A stretch of 64,000 nt of DNA. It comes from Nannocystis punicea (GTDB lineage: Bacteria > Myxococcota_A > Polyangia > Nannocystales > Nannocystaceae). A program made the translations under genes and the position numbers. Every line of letters begins with the position of its first letter. Within the stretch, counting starts at the first letter, position 1. A model generated the notes under the pieces. It saw only the letters and a program-made list of their open reading frames with translations, ran no database searches and was not told the DNA's origin. This document shows, in pieces, positions 34,220 to 43,009 of this stretch. The DNA lies in contig NZ_CP114040.1 in the NCBI RefSeq assembly GCF_026965555.1, forward strand, positions 496,001 through 560,000, given 5' to 3'.

Positions 34220-35257
34220 ATGCCTCGCGGGCAGGGGTCGAACATGACTTTGCCGCGCGAGATCTGGCTGGCCATCCTCGGTGTCGGCGCGGCCCACGAC
34301 GGGGGCAGCGTCGCGATCGACGCCCACGTCGCGCTGCGCAGCGGCACGGGCCCCGGCCTCGTGGCGAACGCGGCGAGCCTCAACGGGCGCGACCTCAACG
34401 GGATGCGCATGAACGGCACGCTCCTCGACGGGATGCGAATGCACGGCTGGACCCTCGGGGGGCTCCGGCTGGGCGAGCTGGAGCTCGAGGGCACCCGCTT
34501 CAGGGCCAGGCCGGCCGGGGCCTCGCGGACGCTCGTCGGCGTGGAGCTGGTCGGCTCGCAGCTGGAGCTCGAGGTCGAGGGCGAGGCGTGGCAGCTCCGC
34601 ATCGACGACATCGACCCCGATCCGGCCGACCCGACCGGCGAGGTGTTTTTTTATGAGGTCTCGGTGCGCGGTCCGGGGAGTTTCGGTTGGACCAGCCTCT
34701 GCCATGATTCGACGGGGGCGCCCACTCAGGCGATCCCGCTCGCCCATCGGTGGGACCTCGAGACGGGGGCGCGCATCGACGAGCCGGGGGCGGTGACGTT
34801 CGCCTGCCGCGGGGCGGCGCTGGCCAAATGTGTGGAGTGGGGCTACCGGCCGTGGGCCGCCGCGGGTTCGAGGTCCCTCGCCGATCACCATCAGGCCTGC
34901 ACTCGCATGGTCCGCGCCGACTACTGCGGCGACGGGAGGTCGCACACCTTCGACGGCACGCCGATCGACGTGTTCGACCGCCTCGGCCGCGCCGTCCAGC
35001 GCGCGAGCACCCTGGACGCGCCGGGCTGGGGGATCGAGGCGGAGTGGGGGCCCGACGGGGCGGTGTGCCTCGGCGAGCAGCTGCGCCTGGCGATGGTCGC
35101 CGACGCCGGGCTCGCCCACGAGGTCCCGCCGTGCCTCGCGGCGCTGCTCGAGGTCGACGGTTGTGGCGACCTCGACGCCGGCCGCGGCGGGCTGGTGGCC
35201 GATCGCTATTGCGACCGGTGGCAGGACGATCCGCAGGCTTGCGGCGTGCAGCCGTGA
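34220..35257 (+). CDS. ADYC domain-containing protein
   Basis: About 345 residues from ATG 34220; ATG 34244 and TTG 34196 are alternatives. A short hydrophobic N-terminus (REIWLAILGVGAA) may be a signal peptide. Residues about 45-85 contain pentapeptide-like turns (SLNGRDLNGMRMNGTLLDGMRMHG). The ADYC core has GAVTFACRGAALAKCVEWGYRPW and ACTRMVRADYCGDGRSHT, the motif that names the domain, then DRLGRAVQRAS, a second Cys-containing segment CLAALLEVDGCGD and RYCDRW. Such proteins are characteristic of Nannocystis-like genomes. Function unknown; secreted location probable. Confidence 0.85.
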   Translation: MPRGQGSNMTLPREIWLAILGVGAAHDGGSVAIDAHVALRSGTGPGLVANAASLNGRDLNGMRMNGTLLDGMRMHGWTLGGLRLGELELEGTRFRARPAGASRTLVGVELVGSQLELEVEGEAWQLRIDDIDPDPADPTGEVFFYEVSVRGPGSFGWTSLCHDSTGAPTQAIPLAHRWDLETGARIDEPGAVTFACRGAALAKCVEWGYRPWAAAGSRSLADHHQACTRMVRADYCGDGRSHTFDGTPIDVFDRLGRAVQRASTLDAPGWGIEAEWGPDGAVCLGEQLRLAMVADAGLAHEVPPCLAALLEVDGCGDLDAGRGGLVADRYCDRWQDDPQACGVQP

Positions 35258-35384
35258 GCGCGAGTGATGCTCGGCCAGGGTGGGCCGGGTGGCCGGCCAT
35301 CGACCGGCGTGCGGTCCGACAATTGTGGCGTCACGGCGTCGCGGGGGCTTTTCGGAGCGCGCAGGACGGTGTAGGCATTCGCTC

Positions 35385-36278
35385 GTGCTGCACAGCCCAT
35401 TCACCGCTGCGTTCACCCCCGGCACCCGCTTCGCGCAGGAGCGGGGCGAACTCGTCGAGGTCGGCACGCGGGTCGTCGGCGAGCTGAAGGTACCGTCCGG
35501 GCGGATCGTCGTGGCCGATCCGCTCACGACCTCGTTCGACGAGCCGGGCGGCCCGCTGACGCTCGCTGCGCCCAGGGGGGTGTTCCCCGTGGAGGTCGCG
35601 CTCGCCCGCTTCGAGGACGGCGACGTGCGGGTCGCGTGTGCGCGCGTGCGCTTCGAGTCGTCCGCGCCGGCGGTCCGATGGGAGGTGGCGGTCTTCGAGG
35701 GGGAGAAGCCGCCGGTCGGCGACGCGATCCCGGGCTACGGCGTCGACGCGGGCATGGGCTGTTTTTTTGATGAGCAGGCGCGCGGCGTCGTCGACGAGGC
35801 GACCAGCGAGGCCTGGCTCGCGGCGATGGAGGAGAAGGCGGTGGACACGTGGACCTGGCACACGGCCGAGGTCGGGGCGGCGAACGTGGTCATGTTCTCG
35901 TCGGGGTGGGGCGACGGGTTCTATGGCTCGTGGTGGGGCTTCGACGCCGGCGGCCGCCTCGTGGAGCTCGTCACCGACTTCGAGGTGCTGCTCGGCCCGC
36001 GCTGCGAGCGCTTCGAGCTGCCGCTGCCGCTGCCGCGCGGCCGCGTGCGGCATCCCCTGCTCGAGGAGCACGACGTCACGATGAGGGCGCCGCTGCTGTC
36101 GCGCACGGCGGTGATCCTCGGCGGCAAGGGGCGCGCGCGGGTCGAGCTGTCGGACGGGAGCCCCGTGCAGATGAAGCGGAAGGGCGAGGCGCGGCACTAT
36201 TCGTGGGAGAAGACGCCGCCCGGGGCGCGCCTCGTCGTCGCGGTGATCGTGGGGCTCGAGCCGCTCGACGTCGTGTGA
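35385..36278 (+). CDS. DUF4241 family protein
   Basis: About 297 residues if the GTG at 35385 is used; the frame is open to 35280. Conserved DUF4241 order: SGRIVVADPLTT, APRGVFPVEVALARFEDGDVRVACARVRF, RWEVAVFEG, the GYGVDAGMGCFFDEQA signature, then NVVMFSSGWGDGFYGSWWGFDAGGRLVELVTDF. The domain fills the first 200 residues; the remaining 90 are a strand-rich extension. Cytosolic; role not established, with some members next to polymorphic toxin loci. Followed by the 94-bp hairpin array. Confidence 0.8.
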   Translation: MLHSPFTAAFTPGTRFAQERGELVEVGTRVVGELKVPSGRIVVADPLTTSFDEPGGPLTLAAPRGVFPVEVALARFEDGDVRVACARVRFESSAPAVRWEVAVFEGEKPPVGDAIPGYGVDAGMGCFFDEQARGVVDEATSEAWLAAMEEKAVDTWTWHTAEVGAANVVMFSSGWGDGFYGSWWGFDAGGRLVELVTDFEVLLGPRCERFELPLPLPRGRVRHPLLEEHDVTMRAPLLSRTAVILGGKGRARVELSDGSPVQMKRKGEARHYSWEKTPPGARLVVAVIVGLEPLDVV

Positions 36279-36309
36279 TCGCGGCCGGTCTGCCGGCGAG
36301 TGCGCTGCT

Positions 36310-36791
36310 GGTCTTCGGGACAGCTTCGCTCGGCTTCACGGGCAGCGGTCCTCCGGGCGGCATCAAGCAGCTGTCCTCGGGGACATGCTCGATGTCTCTG
36401 CCCCTCGGGACAGCCTGGCTCGGGCCTCGCGAGCGAGCTATCCTCGGGGACAGCTTCGAAGCAGCTGTCCTCGGGGACATGCTCGATGTCGCTGGCTTGC
36501 GGGACAGGCTGGCTCGGGCCTCGCTAGCGAGCTATCCTCGGGGACAGCTTCGATGCGGCTGTCCTCGGGGACATGCTCGATGTCGCTGGCTTGCGGGACA
36601 GGCTGGCTGCGGCCTCACGAGCGAGCCAGGCTCGAGGACATCTTCGACGTTGCTGTCCTCGGGGACATCTTGGACGTCGTTGGGCCGCAGGACAGGCCGG
36701 CTCGGGCCTCGCGAGCGAGCCGTCCTCGAGGACAGATTCAAAGCTGCTGTCCTCGGGGGCATCTTCGGCGTCGCTGTCCCTCGGGACAGGT
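36310..36791. repeat. 94-bp tandem array of TGTCC-TCGG-GGACA hairpins
   Basis: The sequence CTGTCCTCGGGGACA (or one-base variant) starts at 36371, 36465, 36559, 36653 and 36747, an exact 94-bp period over five units, with degenerate material before. Each unit carries three hairpin half-pairs (TGTCCTCGGGGACAT, a GGGACAGGCTGGCTC segment and ATCCTCGGGGACAGC) and a GCCTCGCGAGCGAG dyad. It fills the space between the convergent DUF4241 and M16-like genes. Confidence 0.92.
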
Positions 36792-38333
36792 TCACTCGGG
36801 CGGCGGGTCGAACTGGATGCCGTTGCTCTCGGCGGCGATGACGCCCTTGAGGTCGGCCTCGCTGCCGACGGCGACCCAGGCCCAGCCGGGCTCGCTCTTC
36901 TCGAGGTCGAGCCAGCGGGTGATGAAGGCGGCGGCCTCGTCGGGGGTGGCGGCGAGCATGGTCTCGGCGTCGCGGGCGAGGGCGGCGACGATCTCACCGT
37001 CGGCGACGGAGAGGTCGAGGGCCTCGCTCCACAGCGCCGTCCAGTCCTCGCCGCCGACGCTGGCGGCGACCATGCGCGCGCCGAGCCACAGCTGGGCGGC
37101 GCCGAGGAGGTCCTGGGCGAGGGGGCGCTCGCGCAGGTAGTCGCGGATGACGGTGAGCTCGCGGCGGAGGCGGCGGTTCAGCGGGTCGGCCTCGGCGGGG
37201 TCGACGGCCTGCTCGGCGGCCTCGACCTCCTCGAGCGGGTCGGCGGCCGGCTTGCCGCGGCCGGCGGCGCCGAGCGGGACGTGGATCGTGAATAGGCCGA
37301 CGTTGCCGGTGATGCTGAGGCGGATGTCGAGCTCGGCCTGGAGGTGGCGCTGGACCAGGCGGGCGAGGCTGCGGTCGCGCACGGTCGCCAGCGGCAAGGA
37401 GCGGCCGAGGACGAGCAGGCTGCGGCTGGTGCGGCCGCTCGCGGGCGGCGGGTCGACCCGCTCGAGCGGGGCGATCGGCGGCTTCTTCAGGTGGCGGTTC
37501 GGCGGGGCGGCCGGGCGCGGACCCTGGCGCAGGCGGACCAGCGCCTCCTCGGTGGCCTCGCCGGCGGCGATCAGCTTGACGCGCTGCTTCCAGCGGCCGG
37601 CGAGGTCGCCCAGGCCGGCCTCGTGGGCGGCGAGGGGGTCGCCGGCGTGGACGACCAGCAGGGCGCTGCGCGGGTCGGTGAGGGCCTCCCAGGCGTCGCG
37701 CAGGGCGGTCTCGGGGGCCTCCTGCACCGCGTTCGCGGTGATGAATTCGTTGGCCGGCACGGCGCCGAGCAGGCTCGCGGTGAGGACGCCGAGCGCCTGG
37801 GCCTCGGCGTCGGGCGGGCGCAGGTCGTGGGCGACCTGCTTGCGGGCGCGGGCGAGCGGGCCGTCGAGGCCGGGGGCGGAGAAGATGTCGCCGAGGCCGG
37901 CGAGGATGGCGGACAGCTCGGCGTCGACGCCGTGGACCGCGATCTCGTAGCGACCGGCGCGCGGGGTGAACTCGACCCGGATCGACAGGCGCGCGGCGAG
38001 CTGCTCGAGCTCGAGGGCGACGCTGCGGGCGGCGATCAGCGCGGGCGCGCCCTGCAGCGCGGGCTTGAGGTCACCTGTCGGAAAGACCAGGCGCAGGTGG
38101 ACCGCCGGGGTGCCCTCCTCGCGCAGCCAGTGGACCAACAGGCCGTCGGCGAGGACCACCCGCTCGGGCGCGGGCCACGGCGGGGCCAGGGCGCCGAGCG
38201 CCTCGGTCAGCGCCGGCGGGGCGATGTCGTCGAAGATCTCGACCTTGACGGTGTCCTTGCGCTTGCAAGCTGTCCCGAGGGACAGGAGCAGGCAGCTCAG
38301 CAGGCAGGCGCTCAGCCGGGGGCGTCGGGTCAC
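36792..38333 (-). CDS. M16 peptidase-like lipoprotein lacking the zinc motif
   Basis: 513 residues. Lipobox LSLGTAC. The fold follows the M16B pattern: VVLADGLLVHWLREEGTPAVHLRLVFPTGDLKPALQGAPALIAARSVAL, a middle segment FTPRAGRYEIAVHGVDAELSAILAGLGDI, and a second half-domain with LLRERPLAQDLLGAAQLWLGA-type helices. The HxxEH zinc site is absent, as in the regulatory partners of heterodimeric M16 enzymes. Start overlaps the stop of the upstream M16-like gene by 4 bp. The signal peptide region contains an in-frame hairpin (TGTCC-CGAG-GGACA at 38271-38284). Periplasmic lipoprotein; non-catalytic scaffold is the likely role. Confidence 0.75.
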   Translation of the reverse strand: MTRRPRLSACLLSCLLLSLGTACKRKDTVKVEIFDDIAPPALTEALGALAPPWPAPERVVLADGLLVHWLREEGTPAVHLRLVFPTGDLKPALQGAPALIAARSVALELEQLAARLSIRVEFTPRAGRYEIAVHGVDAELSAILAGLGDIFSAPGLDGPLARARKQVAHDLRPPDAEAQALGVLTASLLGAVPANEFITANAVQEAPETALRDAWEALTDPRSALLVVHAGDPLAAHEAGLGDLAGRWKQRVKLIAAGEATEEALVRLRQGPRPAAPPNRHLKKPPIAPLERVDPPPASGRTSRSLLVLGRSLPLATVRDRSLARLVQRHLQAELDIRLSITGNVGLFTIHVPLGAAGRGKPAADPLEEVEAAEQAVDPAEADPLNRRLRRELTVIRDYLRERPLAQDLLGAAQLWLGARMVAASVGGEDWTALWSEALDLSVADGEIVAALARDAETMLAATPDEAAAFITRWLDLEKSEPGWAWVAVGSEADLKGVIAAESNGIQFDPPPE

Positions 38334-39727
38334 GGCTTGGGCTCCGCGGGGCCGATGAGGAGCGCGTCCTCGACGGTGAGGTTGAGGCCGGGGCGACCGG
38401 CGGCGAGGCTGGTGAGGCCGAGGAGGTCGTCGCGGCGGCGGACCACGGGGCTGTCCACGGGGACAGGTCCGAGGGGCCGCGCCGGCGAGGCGGCCAGCAG
38501 GCGGGCCAGGCCGAGCGCGGTGCGGGCGTAGAGGCGGGTCGCCTGGGCCATGAACTGGGCCTGGGCGGTCAGCAGCGGCTGGTCGGGGCCGCCGAGGCGG
38601 GCCAGGCGGGCGCGCACGAAGCCGGCCGGGTCGTCGACGCCGACGGCCCGCAGGACGAGGGCGGCGCGGCGCGGGTCGGGGTCGAAGTCGCAGCCGATCC
38701 GCGACTTGCGGGGCTCCTCGGGGAGCGCCTTCTGGCGGTTGAGGGCGCGGCAGATCGCGCCGGCCCAGGCCGAGGAGGCGGCGTCGGGCGGGACCGGCCA
38801 GGCGAACAGCGGCGGCTTGCCGCCCGCGGCGATCGGCGCGGCCGGGGCCCTTGCCGGCGGCGGCGAGCGCACCGGCAAGGCGCGGGACGCCGGCGGCAAG
38901 TCGCGGAAACGCGCCCGTACCTGCTCCAGGATCGCCTCCGGCGCCGTGGGGGCGACGACGATCAGGGTGGCGCGGGCGTAGTTGAACTTGGCGGCCAGGG
39001 CGGCGGCGAGGGCCGGGGGGCCGATGTCGGCGAGGGAGCGGTCGACCGCGCGGCCGTCGTGGCCGAGGCCAGGGGCGCCGTGGAGGGCGGCCTGGTCGGC
39101 GGGGCGCAGGCCGGGCGGGCTGTGCACGTCGGCGCCGGCCCAGCCGAGGCTGATGTCCCAGCGGCGCTCGTCGACGGTGGGGAAGCGGAGGCGCTGCGAC
39201 TCGGCGAACAGGACCTCGTCGAGGCGGGAGATCGGGACCAGCGACTCGAACCTGACCTGACCTGGCCCGGTGGACAGGAGGTGGACGCCGCCGGCGTCCT
39301 GGGCGGCGGCGATCGCCTCGCCCGGCCGCAGCTCGCGGTTGCCCTGGTGGAGGTGGTAGGCCAGCGCGTGGACCAGGCCGGGGTGCTCGGGCGGGTCGTC
39401 CTCGCTGCCGACCTCGACGGCGAGGACCACGGCCGCGACCGGCAAGCTGAGGTCCCGGGCGGCGAGCACCCGCAAGCCGCTCGGCAGGACGACGTCGAGG
39501 ACGCTGTCGGCGCCGGCGGCGGGGCTGTCCTTGGGGCCAGGTTCCGCGGGGCCCGGCGCCGGGGCGGCCGCGGGGGCCGATGCGGGGGCCGGAGCAGGGG
39601 CCGGAGCAGGGGCCGGAGCAGGGGCGGGAGCGGCGGCGGGCGTGGCGTGGGCCGGGGCCTCGCCGACGGCCAGCCCGAGCAGGGCGAGCGCCGCGCCGAG
39701 GGCGCGGAGGCGGCGAGGGGCGAGCAT
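38330..39727 (-). CDS. M16 peptidase-like secreted protein, degenerate zinc site
   Basis: 465 residues from ATG 39727, which gives a clean signal peptide (MLAPRRLRALGAALALLGLAVGEAPAHA); an earlier ATG at 39808 would overlap the upstream stop. An Ala/Pro repeat (PAPAPAPAP) follows. The M16 core runs DVVLPSGLRVLAARDLSLPVAAVVLAVEVGSEDDPPEHPGL, then VHALAYHLHQGN, aligned with the canonical AHFLEHMLFKGT. The Glu and second His are replaced by Ala and Tyr, so zinc hydrolysis is not expected. The rest (ATLIVVAPTAPEAILEQVRARFRDLP) is typical. Together with the next gene it resembles an M16 heterodimer in which both subunits are inactive. Confidence 0.75.
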   Translation of the reverse strand: MLAPRRLRALGAALALLGLAVGEAPAHATPAAAPAPAPAPAPAPAPAPASAPAAAPAPGPAEPGPKDSPAAGADSVLDVVLPSGLRVLAARDLSLPVAAVVLAVEVGSEDDPPEHPGLVHALAYHLHQGNRELRPGEAIAAAQDAGGVHLLSTGPGQVRFESLVPISRLDEVLFAESQRLRFPTVDERRWDISLGWAGADVHSPPGLRPADQAALHGAPGLGHDGRAVDRSLADIGPPALAAALAAKFNYARATLIVVAPTAPEAILEQVRARFRDLPPASRALPVRSPPPARAPAAPIAAGGKPPLFAWPVPPDAASSAWAGAICRALNRQKALPEEPRKSRIGCDFDPDPRRAALVLRAVGVDDPAGFVRARLARLGGPDQPLLTAQAQFMAQATRLYARTALGLARLLAASPARPLGPVPVDSPVVRRRDDLLGLTSLAAGRPGLNLTVEDALLIGPAEPKP

Positions 39728-39804
39728 GCTGAGGAGGTGGTATCCGCTGGCGCCGTGGAGGGCAAGGATCTGTCGCCTCAGGCCGCCCGGGGGCGGCTTT
39801 CGCG

Positions 39805-40608
39805 TCATTCGACGGGAGTGAACAGCGGCTCGCCCACGGTCTCGACGCCGTAGCTGCCGACGAGGCGGCGGCCGGCGGGGGAGCGCAGGAATTCGGCGAA
39901 GGCGCGCGCGCCCTCGGCGTCGGCGGCGGTCTGCGGGGCGGGCTCGAGCACCGCGTAGACGTTGTCGAGGTCGGAGCCGCCCTGAAACAGGATGGCGAGC
40001 CCGAGATCGCCGCGGCGGGTGAGGAAGGTGGCGCGGTCGCTGAGGGTGAAGGCGTGCTCGCGCGCGGCCAGGCCGAGGGCCTCGGCCATGCCGCCGGTGA
40101 ACGGGAGGATGAAGGCGCTCTCGGCCGGGATCCCCGCGGCCGCCCACAGCTGCAGCTCGCGCTGGTGGGTGCCGGAGTCGTCGCCGCGCGAGACGAAGCG
40201 CCGGCCGGAGACGGCGACGGCCCGCAGGGCGCCGCGGATGTCGGCCGCGCCGGCGACGACGCCGGTGTACCGCGGCGGACCGACGAGGACGTAGGCGTTG
40301 CGCATGACCGGGGTGCGCGCGCCGACCCGCCCGCTCGCCTGGGCCTGCGCCTCCTCGACCGGGCTGTGCGTCAGGGCGACGTCGGCCTGACCGAGCGCGA
40401 GCAGCTCGATCGCCCGCTTCGAACCGACCGCGCTGACCTCGACCGTCCGCCCCGTCGCGGCCGTGAAGGCCGGCACGAGCACGCCCAGGAGGCCGCTGTC
40501 GTGCACGCTGGTGGTGACCGCGAGCCGCAACGGCCGGGCCCGCTCGCCGCCGCCGGCGCAGGCGAGGCCGGCGCAGACGAGGCTGGTGAAGGCCCGGCGG
40601 GTCCACAT
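39805..40608 (-). CDS. Tungstate/phosphate-type ABC substrate-binding protein (TupA-like)
   Basis: 267 residues. Signal with lipobox AGLACAGG. Family signatures: LRLAVTTSVHDSGLLGVLVPAFTAATGRTVEVSAVGSKRAIELLALGQADVALTHSP, then VSRGDDSGTHQRELQLWAAAGI and LSDRATFLTRRGDLGLAILFQGG. The TTS and SRGDDSGTH motifs bind the oxyanion in TupA/PstS-like proteins. No TupB permease or TupC ATPase is adjacent; the downstream genes are the two M16-like proteins in the same operon. It may therefore be an orphan or use a distant transporter. Confidence 0.82.
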   Translation of the reverse strand: MWTRRAFTSLVCAGLACAGGGERARPLRLAVTTSVHDSGLLGVLVPAFTAATGRTVEVSAVGSKRAIELLALGQADVALTHSPVEEAQAQASGRVGARTPVMRNAYVLVGPPRYTGVVAGAADIRGALRAVAVSGRRFVSRGDDSGTHQRELQLWAAAGIPAESAFILPFTGGMAEALGLAAREHAFTLSDRATFLTRRGDLGLAILFQGGSDLDNVYAVLEPAPQTAADAEGARAFAEFLRSPAGRRLVGSYGVETVGEPLFTPVE

Positions 40609-40665
40609 GCGACCAGGATGACCGGTGCCGGCGCGGGTGACAAGCGCCCGCGTCGGGCGCGAGTG

Positions 40666-40740
40666 GGATGTCTAAAGGGACATGTCCTTCGGGGAATGTG
40701 TTTAAATGGACATGTGATGTGTCCCGAGAGACATGTCATT
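40666..40740. repeat. Decamer array, five to six units
   Basis: ATGTCT-AAAG-GGACATGTCC (40678-40687), TTCG, GGGAATGTGT, TTAA, then GGACATGTGA at 40708, TGTCC-CGAG-AGACATGTCA (40720-40738). The 14-bp period holds for the first units and then slips by two bases. It lies about 60 bp upstream of the TupA-like start. Nothing else was recognised in 40609-41079. Confidence 0.75.
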
Positions 40741-41079
40741 GCTCAGCCGTGGGGGTCGTGGCGGAGGTTGTCCTCTGCGCCGAGGATGAGCGGGCCGGTG
40801 GGGCCTTGTCACCGCGAGGGCGGATGACAGTGCGGGCGGGTGTTTCGTCGCGGACGGTGGACGAGGCCGCCGACTGATCACAGTTGATCCGGCCGACCTA
40901 GTTTGTCCTGTGTAGATACCTTCTGGGGGCGGGAGTCTTCGAAGTCGGGGAGTCGAGTCTCTTCGCAAGCCTCGGCCAGGAGGAGCGCCTCGAGGCGCTG
41001 GCTCGAGCCTTCGCCCTCGCACGACCCGCGCGGGCGTTCCCGCGGGGGCCTTGCTTCCGGGACCTCGCTCGCGCGCAGC

Positions 41080-41913
41080 TCACCCGGCGAAGCCTCGCAC
41101 CGCGGCGACCTCGCGCCACTGCGCCAGCTCGGCGGCCACGGCGGCGTTCTTGCTCTCGACGCGGGCGAAGGCGTCGGCGCCGACCGGCACGCGCACGGGC
41201 GGCTGCTCGGCCGCGACCACCTTCAACATCACCTGTGCGAGCTGCTTCGGGTCGCCGGGCTGCTCGCCGTCGTGGCCGTCGGCGAACTCGCGCACTGTGC
41301 CCACGGTCGCGGCGTAGTCGGCGATCTCGCGCTTCACCCGGCCGAGCGAGCCGCCGGCGAGGAACTCGGTGCGGAAGAAGCCGGGCTCGATGACGGTGGC
41401 GTGAACGCCCAGCGGCGCGAGCTCCTGCGCGAGGGCCTCGGTGATGCCCTCGACCGCGAACTTGGTGGCGCAGTAGAGGCCCCAGCCCTGGCCCGAGGCG
41501 TAGCCGCCGAGCGAGGACATGTTGAGCACGTGGCCCGAGCGCTGGCGTCGCATGTGCGGCAGGACGGCGCGCGTCACCGCGAGCAGGCCGAACACGTTGG
41601 TGCGGAACAGCGCCTCGACCTCGTCGGCGGCGCCTTCTTCGACGGCGCCGAGGAGGCCGTAGCCGGCGTTGTTGACCAGGACGTCGATGCGACCGAAGCG
41701 CTCGACCGCGGCCGCGGCGGCCGCCTGCGCCTGCGCCTCGTCGCGCACGTCGAGCTTGACGAACATCCGCCGCGGGTGCTCGGCCATCGCCGCGGCCGCC
41801 CGCTCCGGGTCACGCACGGCCGCCACGACGATGTCGCCGGCCGCCAGCGCCGCCTCGGCGATCTCCAGCCCAAGTCCCCGCGAAGCCCCAGTGATGAACC
41901 AAACTTTCGCCAT
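41080..41913 (-). CDS. Classical SDR-family oxidoreductase
   Basis: 277 residues from ATG 41913, preceded by AGAGGAG. TGASRGLGLEIAEAAL (cofactor-binding GxxxGxG), a DVRDEAQAQAA segment, NNAGYGLLGAVEE, catalytic Ser (NMSSLGGYAS) and YCATKFAVEGITEAL (Tyr, Lys). Intact catalytic tetrad. The C-terminal part (RTEFLAGGSLGRVKREIADYAATVGTVREFADGHDGEQPGDP) is the usual form of this common subgroup. It is divergent from the LysR regulator with 117 bp between, a typical regulator-target pair. Confidence 0.92.
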   Translation of the reverse strand: MAKVWFITGASRGLGLEIAEAALAAGDIVVAAVRDPERAAAAMAEHPRRMFVKLDVRDEAQAQAAAAAAVERFGRIDVLVNNAGYGLLGAVEEGAADEVEALFRTNVFGLLAVTRAVLPHMRRQRSGHVLNMSSLGGYASGQGWGLYCATKFAVEGITEALAQELAPLGVHATVIEPGFFRTEFLAGGSLGRVKREIADYAATVGTVREFADGHDGEQPGDPKQLAQVMLKVVAAEQPPVRVPVGADAFARVESKNAAVAAELAQWREVAAVRGFAG

Positions 41914-42029
41914 GATCCTGCTCCTCTTTGCGGCCGGCGCCCGCCCCGTGCGGGCGCCTCGTCGGCCGCTCACGTCGAGGAATATGGGAGCTTCCCGCGT
42001 GAAGAAAAATGGGCTTATCATTCCCGGAC

Positions 42030-42048
42030 TGTGAAACGACGCTTCACA
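42030..42048. promoter_or_regulatory. Candidate LysR-type operator overlapping its own start codon
   Basis: TGTGAA-ACGACGC-TTCACA is a perfect inverted repeat of 6 bp with a 7-bp spacer, which fits the T-N11-A layout of LysR binding sites. It overlaps the GTG start codon at 42031, so occupancy could repress the regulator. Binding is inferred from position and symmetry. Confidence 0.45.
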
Positions 42049-42954
42049 ATACGACCCGCCGATCTGCCGGCCATCGCCGCCTTCGAGTGCGTCGCCCGCC
42101 ACTGCAGCTTCACCCGCGCCGCCGACGAGCTCGGGGTGTCGACGTCGGCGCTGTCGCAGACCGTGCGCAAGCTGGAGCGCCACCTCGGCGTCCTCCTGCT
42201 GCGCCGCACGACCCGCAGCGTCGGTCCGACCGAGGCGGGCGCGCGCTTCCTCGCCGGCGTCGGCCCCGGCCTCGCGCAGCTCGCCGAGGCCTGCGAGTCG
42301 CTCGAGAGCGAGAGCGAGACCCCGCGCGGGCTGATCCGGGTCGCGCTGTCGCGGGTCAGCTACGCCCTGTTCATCGCCCCGCACCTGGCCCGCTTCGCCC
42401 GCGAATACCCGCACGTCCGGCTCGAGTTCGGCCTCAGCGACGGCCTCAGCGAGGTCGTCGGCGAGGGCTTCGACGTCGGCGTGCGCCTCGGCGAGGCCAT
42501 CCCCCGCGACATGATCACCGCCCCGCTCGGCGGCCCGCAGCGGCTCGTCATCGTCGGCGCCCCGGACTACTTCGCCGACCGCCCGCGGCCGACCGCCCCG
42601 CGCGACCTGCTGGAGCACGACTGCATCCGCCTGCGCTTCGTCACCAGCGGCCGGTTCCAGCGCTGGTGGCTGGGCGACGGCGACGCCGAGCTCGAGCTCG
42701 AGGTCGACGGCCGGGTGGTCCTGAACGACATGGTGGCGATCGCCGAGGCCGCGGTGGCCGGCCTCGGCCTGGCCCAGGTGTTCGCCGGCCTGGTCCGCGC
42801 GCCGCTGGCGAACAAGCAGCTGGTGCGCGTGCTGCAGAGCCACAGCGCAGAGTTCCCCGGCTTCAGCTTCTACTACCCGAACCGCGCCCACATGCCGGTC
42901 AAGCTGCGCTGCTTCCTCGACTTCTTCCGCGCCGCCAACCGCCCCCGCGGCTGA
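42031..42954 (+). CDS. LysR-family transcriptional regulator
   Basis: 307 residues from GTG 42031. N-terminal winged helix (PADLPAIAAFECVARHCSFTRAADELGVSTSALSQTVRKLERHLGVLLLRRTTRSVGPTEAG) and a C-terminal substrate-binding effector domain (RGLIRVALSRVSYALFIAPHLARFAREYPHVRLEF, PLLNKQL-type closing helix as PLANKQLVRVL). Size and domain order are standard. It probably regulates the divergent SDR gene. Confidence 0.93.
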   Translation: MKRRFTIRPADLPAIAAFECVARHCSFTRAADELGVSTSALSQTVRKLERHLGVLLLRRTTRSVGPTEAGARFLAGVGPGLAQLAEACESLESESETPRGLIRVALSRVSYALFIAPHLARFAREYPHVRLEFGLSDGLSEVVGEGFDVGVRLGEAIPRDMITAPLGGPQRLVIVGAPDYFADRPRPTAPRDLLEHDCIRLRFVTSGRFQRWWLGDGDAELELEVDGRVVLNDMVAIAEAAVAGLGLAQVFAGLVRAPLANKQLVRVLQSHSAEFPGFSFYYPNRAHMPVKLRCFLDFFRAANRPRG

Positions 42955-43009
42955 GCGAGCGTCGCGGTCCGAGCGCGGTGTGTGAACAGAATGTCGCTCG
43001 GGCTGGCGG

